From: Tepidanaerobacter sp. GT38
GTDB taxonomy: Bacteria; Bacillota; Thermosediminibacteria; Thermosediminibacterales; Tepidanaerobacteraceae
DNA length: 52,323 bases
Reading direction: 5' to 3'
Assembly (NCBI RefSeq): GCF_021991635.1
Contig: NZ_JAFFJA010000050.1
Span: 1-52,323, forward strand
This document shows, piece by piece, positions 1-9,046 of this stretch. The position numbers and the translations under genes are program-made. The notes under the pieces are model-generated. The model searched no databases and was not told the DNA's origin. It saw only the letters and a list, made by a program, of their open reading frames with translations. Position 1 is the stretch's first letter; the number at the start of each line of letters is the position of its first letter.

Positions 1-72
1 TTTTTTCTTTTGCTGTTAAATACAATATTTAATAAATTTGTAACGTGTTTTGTTGTTTTTATTTTATGCCAA

Positions 73-122
73 AGGTGACATTTTCACTGAATAAAAATCA
101 CGCCTTTTAGGTGACATTTTCA
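73..122. repeat. 14-bp direct repeat pair, possible IS end remnant
   Basis: AGGTGACATTTTCA occurs exactly at 73-86 and again at 109-122, a 36-bp period. Several transposon families carry repeated transposase-binding sites at their ends, so this may be one end of an element lying to the left of the window. No transposase is visible and no element boundary can be set. The rest of 1-298 is AT-rich and holds no supportable gene. Confidence 0.35.
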
Positions 123-192
123 AAGATTATTGACAGAGGCTTTTTAATAATTTGTATAGATGAGCCAGAGATTCGTTATTTGAAAAAGTAAA

Positions 193-220
193 TTCCACCC
201 CTAGATTTTATGGAGTGGAA
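193..220 (-). terminator. Putative terminator downstream of pyk
   Basis: On the minus strand TTCCAC (220-215) pairs with GTGGAA (198-193), with extra CC/GG pairing inside the loop, and is followed by TTTACTTTTT. It lies about 80 bp after the pyk stop and would end the pfkA-pyk transcript. Confidence 0.6.
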
Positions 221-298
221 GTAACTTTTGCAGTTCTTTTGTTGAACCTATATTAACTTTAAAAAATAGATTACAGGATATTAGTCCATGAGAAATCA

Positions 299-1708
299 TT
301 AATCTACCACGTGCACCCGAATCAGGTTTGTGGTGCCAGTCACATTAACAGGTACTCCAGCTGTTATTACAACCAGATCACCGCTTTTAACCATTCCAGA
401 AGTCACTGCCCCTTTTAATGCTTCGTGAAACATTTCGTCGGTTGTTGATGTTTTATTTACTTTAAGAGGCATCACACCTCGTATAAGCTGAAGTGTCTTT
501 ATGACTTTCTCATTATAAGTTACAGCTATAATGGGGGCTTTTGGCCTAAACTTTGCCACTGCTCTAGCTGTATATCCAGATTTGGTAGAAGTGATAATGG
601 CTTTTGCTCCAAGCTCAGAAGCAATTGAACACGTGGCATGGCTTATAGCATCGGTTATGGATTTTACAGTAATCTGTCTTTGCTTTCCAGCTTCGAGTGC
701 GGCGATATCTGCCTTTTCCGCAATTTTAGCCATCATTGTCGCTGCTTCTACCGGATATTTACCTGCAGCGGTCTCACCCGACAGCATGATAGCATCGGTA
801 CCATCAAAGATAGCATTGGCAACGTCCGTAGCTTCAGCCCTTGTAGGTCTTGGATTTCTTATCATGGAATCAAGCATCTGCGTAGCAGTGATAACCGGTT
901 TTCCTGCAATATTGCATTTGGAAATAATCTGTTTCTGAACTAAAGGCACTTCTTGAACCGGAATTTCAACACCTAAGTCTCCACGGGCTATCATAATGCC
1001 GTCTGCTACATCAATTATTTCGTCTATATTGTTTATACCTTCCTGATTTTCTATTTTTGCAATTATGTGTATATCACTGCCGCCGTTTTTATCTAATACT
1101 CGCCTTATTTCCCGCACATCATCAGCTTTTCGAACAAAAGAAGCTGCTACAAAGTCTGCACCCACCTTTACAGCAAACTGTAAATCTTCTATATCCCTTT
1201 GTGTCAATGCTGGTAAAGGCAATGATTTGTTAGGGATATTTACGCCCTGCCTGTCACCTATTTCTCCGCTATTTAAGACTGTGCAGATGACATTTTCCCC
1301 TTCTATCTTTTTTACACAAAGCTCTATTAGACCATCTGACAAAAGTATTTTTTCACCTGGCTCAACTGTTTTTGCGATATTATCAAAATTAATAAAAGCT
1401 ATTTTTTCATCCCCAATTAAGGGTTTAGAAGTAAGTATAAATTCCTGACCCTTTTTTAGAGTAATTTTTCCTCCATAAAAAGTCCCCAATCTTATTTCAG
1501 GACCTTTAGTATCAAGTAATAAGGCCACATTAACTTTTAATTCTCCACAAACCTCTTTCAGTGCATTAATTCTTTTTCTATGCTCATCATGGGTTCCGTG
1601 TGACAGGTTGATTCGTGCTATATTCATGCCTGCCTTAATCAGTTGCTTTATTGTCTGCTTATCTTCACTGGAAGGACCAAGGGTGCATATAATTTTTGTC
1701 CTAAGCAT
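299..1708 (-). CDS. pyk: Pyruvate kinase
   Basis: Cytoplasmic glycolytic enzyme converting phosphoenolpyruvate and ADP to pyruvate and ATP. The 469-residue product has the N-terminal TKIICTLGPSS motif, the B domain around residues 70-168, the substrate motif ARGDLGVEIP (241-250), the catalytic-lysine signature IIAKIENQEG with Lys218, and ITATQMLDSM (273-282). Its length equals the core enzyme, so it lacks the C-terminal PEP-utiliser-like extension of about 110 residues found in Bacillus-type enzymes. The ATG at 1708 follows an AAGGGA ribosome site. It lies 21 bp after pfkA, as in many Firmicutes, and is probably cotranscribed with it. Confidence 0.97.
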   Translation of the reverse strand: MLRTKIICTLGPSSEDKQTIKQLIKAGMNIARINLSHGTHDEHRKRINALKEVCGELKVNVALLLDTKGPEIRLGTFYGGKITLKKGQEFILTSKPLIGDEKIAFINFDNIAKTVEPGEKILLSDGLIELCVKKIEGENVICTVLNSGEIGDRQGVNIPNKSLPLPALTQRDIEDLQFAVKVGADFVAASFVRKADDVREIRRVLDKNGGSDIHIIAKIENQEGINNIDEIIDVADGIMIARGDLGVEIPVQEVPLVQKQIISKCNIAGKPVITATQMLDSMIRNPRPTRAEATDVANAIFDGTDAIMLSGETAAGKYPVEAATMMAKIAEKADIAALEAGKQRQITVKSITDAISHATCSIASELGAKAIITSTKSGYTARAVAKFRPKAPIIAVTYNEKVIKTLQLIRGVMPLKVNKTSTTDEMFHEALKGAVTSGMVKSGDLVVITAGVPVNVTGTTNLIRVHVVD

Positions 1709-1729
1709 TGCAATCCCTTCCCTTTACAC

Positions 1730-2689
1730 TTATAATGACAGTATATCAGCCAGTTGGTATAGTTCCATATCTAATGGTTTTGGAGTCGAAAGTACTCTAT
1801 CTATATCTGTTAAAACTAGCTCCCCATTTATTAAACCAATCATCTTATCTTTTACATTTTCTTTTAACAAATCAACCGCTTTTCCACCAAAACGGCTTGC
1901 TAATATCCTGTCATAGGCTGTAGGGGTGCCTCCTCTTTGCAAATGGCCAAGTATGATAACCCTTGTTTCTAAATTGGTCTTTTCTTTGATCACCTTGCCT
2001 ACTTCAATACTACTTGCAGCGCCTTCTGCAACAACTATAATGCTGTGTAACTTTCCTCTTTTGTAGCCTGATTTAATTTTTTCACAAATAGCGTCTAAAT
2101 CAAAAGGTATCTCCGGCACCAAGATAGCTTCTGCGCCACTTGCGAGACCAGTGTATAGAGCTAAATGGCCGGCATTTCTGCCCATAACTTCTACGACAAA
2201 TGTTCTTTCATGAGATGTAGCGGTATCTCTAACTTTGTTTAGAGCATCAACAACCGTATTAACAGCAGTATCAAAACCTATACAGTTGTCAGTAAAAGCT
2301 ATATCATTGTCGATGGTGGTTGGAATACCAATAGTTGGAATGCCCATATTAGATAGGACATTTGCACCTCTTAGGGAACCATCTCCTCCTATGACTACAA
2401 CGCCCTCAATACCGAAAGCCTCTAAGTTTTTTAAAGCCTTTTCTTGACCTTCTTTTGTTTTAAATTCATCACACCTGGCAGTAAGCAGTATTGTTCCGCC
2501 TCGATGTAATATATCACCTACCGAGCTAATATCGAGCTTAACAAAATCAGAATTAATAAGTCCCATAAAGCCTCTGTGAACACCATAAACTTCTATGCCA
2601 TAATGGGCTGCTTTTCGAACTATAGCTCTAACAGCTGCGTTCATTCCAGGTGCATCCCCGCCACTGGTAATTATTCCAATTCTCTTCAT
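1730..2689 (-). CDS. pfkA: ATP-dependent 6-phosphofructokinase
   Basis: Phosphorylates fructose 6-phosphate to fructose 1,6-bisphosphate in the cytoplasm. At 319 residues it matches the length of the Geobacillus/Bacillus PfkA. Visible motifs are the nucleotide loop TSGGDAPGMN near the N-terminus, GGDGSLRGA near residue 100, the catalytic PTTIDNDI loop holding the base Asp, and GHLQRGGTPTAYDR near residue 250. The bacterial ATP-type GGDGS motif argues against a PPi-dependent enzyme. An AAAGGAGAG ribosome site precedes the ATG by a rather long gap of about 12 nt. It sits between a small DUF2007-like gene and pyk. Confidence 0.97.
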   Translation of the reverse strand: MKRIGIITSGGDAPGMNAAVRAIVRKAAHYGIEVYGVHRGFMGLINSDFVKLDISSVGDILHRGGTILLTARCDEFKTKEGQEKALKNLEAFGIEGVVVIGGDGSLRGANVLSNMGIPTIGIPTTIDNDIAFTDNCIGFDTAVNTVVDALNKVRDTATSHERTFVVEVMGRNAGHLALYTGLASGAEAILVPEIPFDLDAICEKIKSGYKRGKLHSIIVVAEGAASSIEVGKVIKEKTNLETRVIILGHLQRGGTPTAYDRILASRFGGKAVDLLKENVKDKMIGLINGELVLTDIDRVLSTPKPLDMELYQLADILSL

Positions 2690-2709
2690 AGTATATATTT
2701 TCTCTCCTT

Positions 2710-2910
2710 TCAGGTTAAAAGGTTCTTCTCCAAAATTACATTTTGAGCCTCTTGAGCCTCAGATTCGGGGACAATAATTTCTATGCAACAACCGCGTCTT
2801 TTGCTTTTCATAACTTCTCTGGTCTTCACCAGTATGCCTTCTTCCTTTATTGCCTTTGCTACCCTATCAGCTGTTTCTCTATCAGTAGCAATATATATTA
2901 CTGCCCACAA
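2710..2910 (-). CDS. Small DUF2007-like protein
   Basis: A 66-residue cytoplasmic protein of unknown function. Its pattern, an N-terminal strand, a helix reading ETADRVAKAIKEEGI, a basic turn containing two adjacent Cys, then IIVPESEAQEAQNVI, resembles the small alpha/beta DUF2007-type fold sometimes called putative signal transducing protein. That assignment is by eye. It starts with TTG at 2910, set by an AGGAGG site 9 nt upstream. It lies between dnaE and pfkA with short gaps, so it is probably part of the same transcript. Confidence 0.75.
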   Translation of the reverse strand: MWAVIYIATDRETADRVAKAIKEEGILVKTREVMKSKRRGCCIEIIVPESEAQEAQNVILEKNLLT

Positions 2911-2958
2911 ACCGACCGGCCTCCTTTTAGTGGTTTTATTAAAAACAAAACGTATTTA

Positions 2959-5900
2959 CTAGCTCTTTACCATAAATTTATCCCAAAATACATAATTTCT
3001 CAAACCTGTTCTTTTAGCCAATAGGTTTAAATTATCAACAGATGCGTCTATTTTTTTGTCTAATAGGAAACTTTTTGCTGTCTCTTTAACGTATATAACA
3101 ACCTGGGAGTTTCCCAAATTATTAGATATAACTTCTTTAACTTCATTTACATTTATGTTATCTTTATTTGAAACTATAAAAACAACTACGCCTCCCATGA
3201 TGTCTTTGTCTAAAGGTCTTACTTCTTCCACAATCAATTTCGGTGCCTCATCTTCTTTACAATTAATTCTGCCTTTTATATACACTTTGGAATCGGGAAG
3301 CAATAAGTTTTTGTATTTTTCAAATACTGTGGGAAAAACTATAGCTTCCATATTCCCGGTTAGATCCTCTATATTTACAAAAGCCATAATTTTTTCATCT
3401 TTAGTGGTTTTTGTAATAATTCCGGTTATAATGCCGCCTATTACTACTTCTTCATTATCTTTTACGCTGTTTACCTTATCCTTATCTGCGATGTAATAAG
3501 TAACATTTTTTGCAAGTTCACTTTTGTATTCAGATAAAGGATGACCGCTAACGTATATACCAAGCATTTCCTTCTCCATTGCAAGTAGCTCGCTAGTTGA
3601 ATATTCGGGTAAGTCAGGTAAAGTCTCTTGTGCTATAGAAACATCGTCTAGCATTTGGAAAAGGGATATTTGATTTTTCATGTTTTGTTTTTGCTGTTTT
3701 TGAACCCTTGCAAATGTTTCTTCGTAAATACTTAGAAGTTGTGAGCGTTTTGCTCCCAAAGATGTAAAAGCACCGCTTTTTATTAAACTTTCTAAAGCCT
3801 TTTTGTTAACTTCTCCGGAAACTTTTTCTATAAAATCTGCTAGCGAGGTAAACCTGCCTTTTTCTTTCCTGGCTTGAATAATAGCTTTTGCTACATTTTG
3901 TCCTACATTTTTTACTGCAGTAAGGCCAAAGCGTATTTTGTCCGATACTACCGTAAAGGCTTCGTAGCTTTCATTTATATCCGGAGGCAAGACCTCTATA
4001 CCCATGTGACGACACTCATTTATATAATACGCCACTTTATCGGTGTTGTCCATAACACTAGTTAAAAGCGCTGCCATATATTCAACGGGAAAGTGAGCCT
4101 TTAAGTATGCCGTCTGATACGCTATAACTGCATAAGCGGCTGTGTGGGCTTTATTAAAACCGTAACCGGCAAAATACGAAATTTCATCGAAAATTTTACC
4201 AGCCGTTATTTTGTCTATACCGTTTTTTATACAGCCGTTTATGAAAGATTCCCTTTGGGCAGCCATGACGTCCTGCTTCTTTTTGCCCATGGCTTTTCTC
4301 AAAATATCCGCCTGTGCCAACGAAAAACCGGCCAACTCCTGAGCAATTTTCATGGCCTGTTCTTGATAGAGAATGATACCATAGGTTTCGGATAAAATAG
4401 GTTCTAACTTTGGATGTAAATATTTAATGGGTTTTAGGCCGTTTTTGCTTTTTATAAAATCGTCAGCAGCACCACTGCCGAGAGGCCCTGGACGGTATAG
4501 GCCAATAATTGCTACAACATCCTGAAAGGTTTCCGGTTTTAACTCTGTAAGCAAATTTCTCATGCCGGAACTTTCCAATTGAAAAACCCCGGCCGTATTT
4601 CCTTGGCTCAGCATCTCATATACTTTTTTATCATTTAAAGGAAGTTTATCTAGATTTATATCTTTATTTTTGGTGCGACGGATAATGTTAATAGCATCCC
4701 TTATCACCGTAAGGGTCCGCAGACCTAAAAAGTCCATTTTTAAAAGCCCCAGCTCTTCAAGGGCAGTCATGGTATACTGTGTCGTTATATTTGAGTCGCC
4801 TAGCTTATGTAAAGGAACATGTTCAACAATTGGATCTTTGGATATGACCACACCTGCTGCATGGGTTGAAGCGTGCCGTGGAAAACCTTCAAGGGCTTTC
4901 GCTATATCAATAAGCCGCTTTACTCTCTCATTTTCATCGTATAGCTTTTTTAGCTCCGGATTTAATGACAGGGCATTTTCAATAGTTATTCCAAGTTCTG
5001 CAGGTACCATTTTTGCAATTTTATCTACTTCAGCATAAGGATACCCCATGACTCGTCCTACATCTCGTATGGCAGCCCTAGCTGCCATGGTACCGAATGT
5101 TACGATTTGAGCTACTCTATCTTGGCCATACTTTTGGACCACATAGTCTATGACCTCCTGCCTGCGCTCATAACAAAAATCCACATCTATATCGGGCATG
5201 GATATTCTTTCTGGATTTAAAAAGCGTTCAAACAGAAGATTATACTTTAGCGGGTCAATATTTGTAATATATAAACAATAAGCAACCAGGCTACCAGCAG
5301 CTGACCCTCTTCCGGGTCCCACCATTATGCCCTTTTGCCTGGCATAGTTGATAAAATCCCACACAATTAAAAAGTAACTGGAATACCCCATTTTTTTTAT
5401 AGTATCAAGTTCATAATCCAGTCTTTCTTTTATTTCCGATGTTATTTCTGGAAATCTTTCTCTAGCCCCTTTGTAACAAAGTTGTTCCAGATATTCGTCT
5501 TGGGTATATCCATCTGGAACTTGAAAGCTTGGCAAATGTATGGTACCAAAATCCAAAGTCACGTTACACCTTTCGGCTATTTTAACGGTATTTTCAATAG
5601 CTTCAGGAATATACGAAAAAAGACTTGCCATCTCATCAGAAGACTTTAAATAAAACTCAGAACTTTCAAATCTCATTCGATTTTCATCGTCCAAAGTCTT
5701 TCCTGTTTGTATGCACAACAGTACATCTTGTGCAAGGGCATCATCTTTTTGAATATAATGAACATCATTTGTAGCAACTAAAGGAATTCCGGTTTCCTGG
5801 CTCAAGCTAATCAGGTCATTAATTATTTTCCGCTGATCCAAGAGGCCGTGATCCTGAACTTCTATGAAAAAATTATCATCTCCAAAAATCGATTTAAACT

Positions 5901-6390
5901 GTAAAGCAGTGCTTTTTGCCCCTTCGTAATTACCTTTTAAAAGTAAAGAAGGAATCTTGCCAGCAAGACAAGCGCTTAATGCAATAAGACCTTCTGAATA
6001 TTTGGCGATAACCGACATGTCAACTCTAGGCTTATAATAAAAACCTTCGGTGAACCCCAGTGAAACGAGTTTCATCAGGTTTTTATAACCTTGATTATCT
6101 TTTGCCAAAAGCACTAAATGGTACTGTTCTTCATCAACACCGGGCTCTTTATCGTGCATGGTTCGCTCTGCTACATATACTTCAGAGCCAATAATTGGTT
6201 TTATGCCGTAGGAATGCATGGTTTTATAAAAATCTATTACGCCATACATTACTCCGTGGTCGGTAATAGCACAGCTTTCCATGCCCAGCTCTGACAGGCG
6301 TCTAGCCAGCTTGTCTATTTCGCAAGCACCGTCCAAGAGACTGTAATTTGTGTGAACGTGTAAATGTACAAAATCTCCCACGGAACTCAC
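2959..6390 (-). CDS. dnaE: DNA polymerase III alpha subunit, DnaE type
   Basis: Replicative polymerase subunit of 1143 residues. An N-terminal PHP domain begins with HLHVHTNYSLLDG (9-21). The polymerase core has GPGRGSAAGSLVAY (358-371) and the catalytic aspartates in PDIDVDF (399-405). A helix-hairpin-helix region follows, and a C-terminal OB fold occupies roughly residues 960-1060. No 3'-5' exonuclease insert is seen, so this is DnaE and not PolC. The GTG at 6390 abuts the upstream stop. A second GTG at 6381, five bases after AGGTGAG, is an equally plausible start. It sits downstream of the ytoI-like gene, similar to the Bacillus ytoI-dnaE neighbourhood. Confidence 0.96.
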   Translation of the reverse strand: MSSVGDFVHLHVHTNYSLLDGACEIDKLARRLSELGMESCAITDHGVMYGVIDFYKTMHSYGIKPIIGSEVYVAERTMHDKEPGVDEEQYHLVLLAKDNQGYKNLMKLVSLGFTEGFYYKPRVDMSVIAKYSEGLIALSACLAGKIPSLLLKGNYEGAKSTALQFKSIFGDDNFFIEVQDHGLLDQRKIINDLISLSQETGIPLVATNDVHYIQKDDALAQDVLLCIQTGKTLDDENRMRFESSEFYLKSSDEMASLFSYIPEAIENTVKIAERCNVTLDFGTIHLPSFQVPDGYTQDEYLEQLCYKGARERFPEITSEIKERLDYELDTIKKMGYSSYFLIVWDFINYARQKGIMVGPGRGSAAGSLVAYCLYITNIDPLKYNLLFERFLNPERISMPDIDVDFCYERRQEVIDYVVQKYGQDRVAQIVTFGTMAARAAIRDVGRVMGYPYAEVDKIAKMVPAELGITIENALSLNPELKKLYDENERVKRLIDIAKALEGFPRHASTHAAGVVISKDPIVEHVPLHKLGDSNITTQYTMTALEELGLLKMDFLGLRTLTVIRDAINIIRRTKNKDINLDKLPLNDKKVYEMLSQGNTAGVFQLESSGMRNLLTELKPETFQDVVAIIGLYRPGPLGSGAADDFIKSKNGLKPIKYLHPKLEPILSETYGIILYQEQAMKIAQELAGFSLAQADILRKAMGKKKQDVMAAQRESFINGCIKNGIDKITAGKIFDEISYFAGYGFNKAHTAAYAVIAYQTAYLKAHFPVEYMAALLTSVMDNTDKVAYYINECRHMGIEVLPPDINESYEAFTVVSDKIRFGLTAVKNVGQNVAKAIIQARKEKGRFTSLADFIEKVSGEVNKKALESLIKSGAFTSLGAKRSQLLSIYEETFARVQKQQKQNMKNQISLFQMLDDVSIAQETLPDLPEYSTSELLAMEKEMLGIYVSGHPLSEYKSELAKNVTYYIADKDKVNSVKDNEEVVIGGIITGIITKTTKDEKIMAFVNIEDLTGNMEAIVFPTVFEKYKNLLLPDSKVYIKGRINCKEDEAPKLIVEEVRPLDKDIMGGVVVFIVSNKDNINVNEVKEVISNNLGNSQVVIYVKETAKSFLLDKKIDASVDNLNLLAKRTGLRNYVFWDKFMVKS

Positions 6391-7689
6391 CTACCTGTCA
6401 ATTACCCTCACAGAAATGATAGATTTAGCAACTAAATTTCCTTCGTAGATTACATTTATTTCAGCTTTTCCAGACTTTCGGCCCATATCAATTATTTTGG
6501 CTTCAACTTCTATATCCTGTTCCAATTGAACGGGTTTTGTAAAATATACTGTGCAACTATCCAAGACAGTATCCAGCCTCTTTTGCACTCTAAACACTTC
6601 AGAACCCGCATTAGCCATAATGGTCATAAGTGCTCCACTGCTTGCGACGCCCTGTGGGTTTAACATGACAGGATCTGTCTTACCTCTGAGCCTTACTCCA
6701 TTTTCGATTTTGGTCAAAGAAAATCGATTCATGACTATACCATCTACGGTTTCGCCTATTTGAGGTTGAAAACTCAATTGTTGGAAGGCTTTTATAGCAT
6801 CTTTTTTGGTCAGAATTCCTACCAGTTTTTTGTTCTCCACTACTGGTATGAGCTTTATATCTTCCCACACCATCAATCGCGTTGCATGGGCAATAGGGGT
6901 ATCTTTTGTAAGTACTATTGGGTCTTTGCTCATTATATCCTTTATTAAAACATTGTCATCTAGACTAGAAATATCATTATTGGTAACAATACCGCAGACT
7001 CTCATGTCTTTGTTGACAACGGGAAATTTGCTGTGTCTTGTGGCTTTGTACAACTTTCGCCAATCACCAACAGTAGCATCTATAGTTAAATAATCAGGAT
7101 CTGGAACCATAGCATCTTTAACTCTGACCACATCTTTTCTCACTAATCTCTTATAAAGAGCCCTGTTTATAATAGTAGCTACTGTAAAAGTATCATATGA
7201 TGAGGAAAGTAGTGGCAGTCCGGTTTTGTCTGCAAGCTTTATAACTTCATCATCTACGCCAAACCCACCGGTTACCAGCACTGCAGCCCCCAATTTCAAA
7301 GCAAGCATTTGTGCATCTTTGCGGTTGCCAACTATTAAAAGGCTTTCAGGCTCAATAAACTTGTCCATTTCTTTTACTTCCATAGCACCTATAAGGAACT
7401 TGCTAAGGGTCTTATGGAGGCCGGTTTTTCCGCCTAGAACACTGCCTTCTACAATATTTGCAACTTCTGCAAAAGATAAATGTATTATTGCTTCATCGGT
7501 CTTTTTTTCTATGCGAATAGTACCTTGTCTAGGCATTGTACAAACATAACCAGCCAGCTGGGCGTCTTTAATAGCTCTATATGCTGTACCCTCACTTACA
7601 TCTAAATGACTTGCCAGCTGCCTAACTGATATCTTGGTGCCTACTTTTAAATTTTTGATGTATTCAATTATTCGGGCGTGTTTTGTCAT
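6391..7689 (-). CDS. ytoI: YtoI-like regulator: HTH, DRTGG, CBS pair, hotdog
   Basis: A 432-residue multidomain protein. Domains in order are an N-terminal helix-turn-helix (about 1-60, with VRQLASHLDVSEGTAYRAI), a DRTGG domain (about 65-175), two CBS motifs (about 190-300) and a hotdog/thioesterase-like domain (about 310-425). This order matches Bacillus YtoI. The CBS pair likely senses a nucleotide, and the target genes and the hotdog substrate are unknown. A GTG 12 bp upstream could extend it, but the ATG at 7689 lies 8 nt after AAAGGTGG and is preferred. It is the first gene of the dnaE-pfkA-pyk transcript and has its own promoter. Confidence 0.88.
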   Translation of the reverse strand: MTKHARIIEYIKNLKVGTKISVRQLASHLDVSEGTAYRAIKDAQLAGYVCTMPRQGTIRIEKKTDEAIIHLSFAEVANIVEGSVLGGKTGLHKTLSKFLIGAMEVKEMDKFIEPESLLIVGNRKDAQMLALKLGAAVLVTGGFGVDDEVIKLADKTGLPLLSSSYDTFTVATIINRALYKRLVRKDVVRVKDAMVPDPDYLTIDATVGDWRKLYKATRHSKFPVVNKDMRVCGIVTNNDISSLDDNVLIKDIMSKDPIVLTKDTPIAHATRLMVWEDIKLIPVVENKKLVGILTKKDAIKAFQQLSFQPQIGETVDGIVMNRFSLTKIENGVRLRGKTDPVMLNPQGVASSGALMTIMANAGSEVFRVQKRLDTVLDSCTVYFTKPVQLEQDIEVEAKIIDMGRKSGKAEINVIYEGNLVAKSIISVRVIDR

Positions 7690-7710
7690 AACACAATCCA
7701 CCTTTGAACC

Positions 7711-7739
7711 ATTATACTCAAGTTAAAAGCTACCGTCAC
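7711..7739 (-). promoter_or_regulatory. Putative promoter for the ytoI-dnaE-pfkA-pyk unit
   Basis: On the minus strand GTGACG (7739-7734) is separated by 17 bp from a perfect TATAAT (7716-7711). Transcription would begin about 15 bp before the ytoI ATG, giving a very short leader. The -35 element lies inside the loop and right arm of the HPr terminator hairpin. Confidence 0.55.
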
Positions 7740-7759
7740 GGTGTCACGGTAGCTTTTAA
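7723..7759 (-). terminator. Terminator after the HPr gene
   Basis: A perfect 14-bp inverted repeat (7723-7736 and 7746-7759) with a 9-nt loop begins 2 bp after the HPr stop codon. Arms end in AGCTTTTAA, giving U-rich 3' flanks on both strands, so it may act in both directions. It separates the rapZ-yvcK-whiA-HPr unit from the ytoI unit. Confidence 0.8.
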
Positions 7760-7761
7760 AT

Positions 7762-8028
7762 TTATTCCTCACCAAATTTACTTTCTATTAGTTCCACTAA
7801 TTTTTTTACTGCATCTTGTTCATCTTCACCTTGAGCGGATATAGTAATCTCAGTTCCCTGGCTTACTGCAAGAGACATAACACCCATAATACTTTTAGCG
7901 TTTACCTTTTTGCCCTGCTTTTCTATAAAAATTTCGGACTTGAATTTGTTGGCTGTTTGAACAAAAAGTGCTGCGGGTCTTGCATGAAGCCCTGTTTTGT
8001 TTTTAACGATTACGTTTTGTTGAAACAT
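7762..8028 (-). CDS. ptsH: HPr phosphocarrier protein in the crh position
   Basis: An 88-residue HPr. His15 in TGLHARPA is the PEP-dependent phosphorylation site, and Ser46 in AKSIMGVMSL is the site for HPr kinase. In Bacillus the gene after whiA encodes Crh, which has Gln at position 15; this protein has His, so it can in principle serve both the PTS and CcpA-type regulation. The ATG at 8028 follows AAAGGGGA, and the gene overlaps the 3' end of whiA by 26 bp, which suggests translational coupling. HPr kinase is encoded 16 kb away. No EI or EII gene is in the window. It could also be named crh by position. Confidence 0.93.
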   Translation of the reverse strand: MFQQNVIVKNKTGLHARPAALFVQTANKFKSEIFIEKQGKKVNAKSIMGVMSLAVSQGTEITISAQGEDEQDAVKKLVELIESKFGEE

Positions 8029-8986
8029 TAGATAATTCCCCTTTCGTAGACTGTAATTTGGAAGCTAAGTCTTCAATTTTTTTTAATCTATAACTCACTC
8101 CGGATTTGCCCAAAACTGGGTCCATCATTTGACCTAATTCTTTTAAACTCAAATCCGGATATTCAAGCCTGAGTTCCGCAATCTGTCTTAGTTTTTCGGG
8201 TAATTTATCAAAGAGGTTGTTTTCCTTAAAATAATTAATACTTGCGATTTGCCTAACCGAAGCATCTATGGTCTTGTTGAGGTTGGCCGTTTCACAGTTT
8301 ACTATGCGATTGACGCTGTTTCGCATGTCTTTTAATACCCTAACATCTTCATATTTTAAAAGACTATTATGTGCGCCCATAAGCCCAAGAATGTCTGAAA
8401 TATGGTCCCCATCTTTTAGGTAAATCATATAACTGGTTTTGCGCTCAACAACATTTGACTTTAAGCCAAAATAATCAATAATTTTAATTAAAGTCTTAGC
8501 CATATCTTCATCTTGGGTTACAAATTCCATATGATAAGGCCCCTTGGGATTGCTAATGGAACCACCGCCCAAAAAAGCTCCCCGCAAAAAAGACCTTTTG
8601 CAACAGTCTTTTTTTATTAAGTTTTGATTCATAATAGCTTTATTAAGCTCTATGCTTTCTTTTTGGGGTATTATTCCAAGTTCCTCTAATAGACTTTTAC
8701 AATATTTCGTATCAATTGTAATGATGTACAATCTTTTATCCTTCAAAAAACTATTTCTTTTAACGGCAATCTGAATAGGAGATGGAAAATTTTTGCGAAA
8801 TAGCCTGTAAACTCTTCGAGCTGTAGGGGGGTGTACAGTTTGAACTTGAAGTAATACCTTCTTTTCACCGCCCACTATTCTAATAGTTCCGGCCATTTGA
8901 ACAAGCGCCGCCAGCTCTGCTTTCTGGCAACAGCTTTCGGAGGGTTGACGGGATAACTCTTCTTTGACATCATAAGAAAAAGACAC
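8003..8986 (-). CDS. whiA: WhiA DNA-binding regulator
   Basis: A 327-residue WhiA/YvcL family protein. It has the N-terminal domain derived from LAGLIDADG homing endonucleases, with GAFLGGGSI in the middle of the first half, and a C-terminal helix-turn-helix region reading LSLKELGQMM then GKSGVSYRLKKI. Family members act in cell division, chromosome segregation or sporulation. The start is GTG at 8986 with GAGGTGA only 4 nt upstream. It follows yvcK after 60 bp and overlaps HPr, the same order as in the Bacillus yvcJKL-crh cluster. Confidence 0.95.
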   Translation of the reverse strand: MSFSYDVKEELSRQPSESCCQKAELAALVQMAGTIRIVGGEKKVLLQVQTVHPPTARRVYRLFRKNFPSPIQIAVKRNSFLKDKRLYIITIDTKYCKSLLEELGIIPQKESIELNKAIMNQNLIKKDCCKRSFLRGAFLGGGSISNPKGPYHMEFVTQDEDMAKTLIKIIDYFGLKSNVVERKTSYMIYLKDGDHISDILGLMGAHNSLLKYEDVRVLKDMRNSVNRIVNCETANLNKTIDASVRQIASINYFKENNLFDKLPEKLRQIAELRLEYPDLSLKELGQMMDPVLGKSGVSYRLKKIEDLASKLQSTKGELSNVSTKRNR

Positions 8987-9046
8987 ACCCTCACCTCATT
9001 CCTTAATTCTACATAAATTTTTAAAAACCTTCAATAATATCAATAT

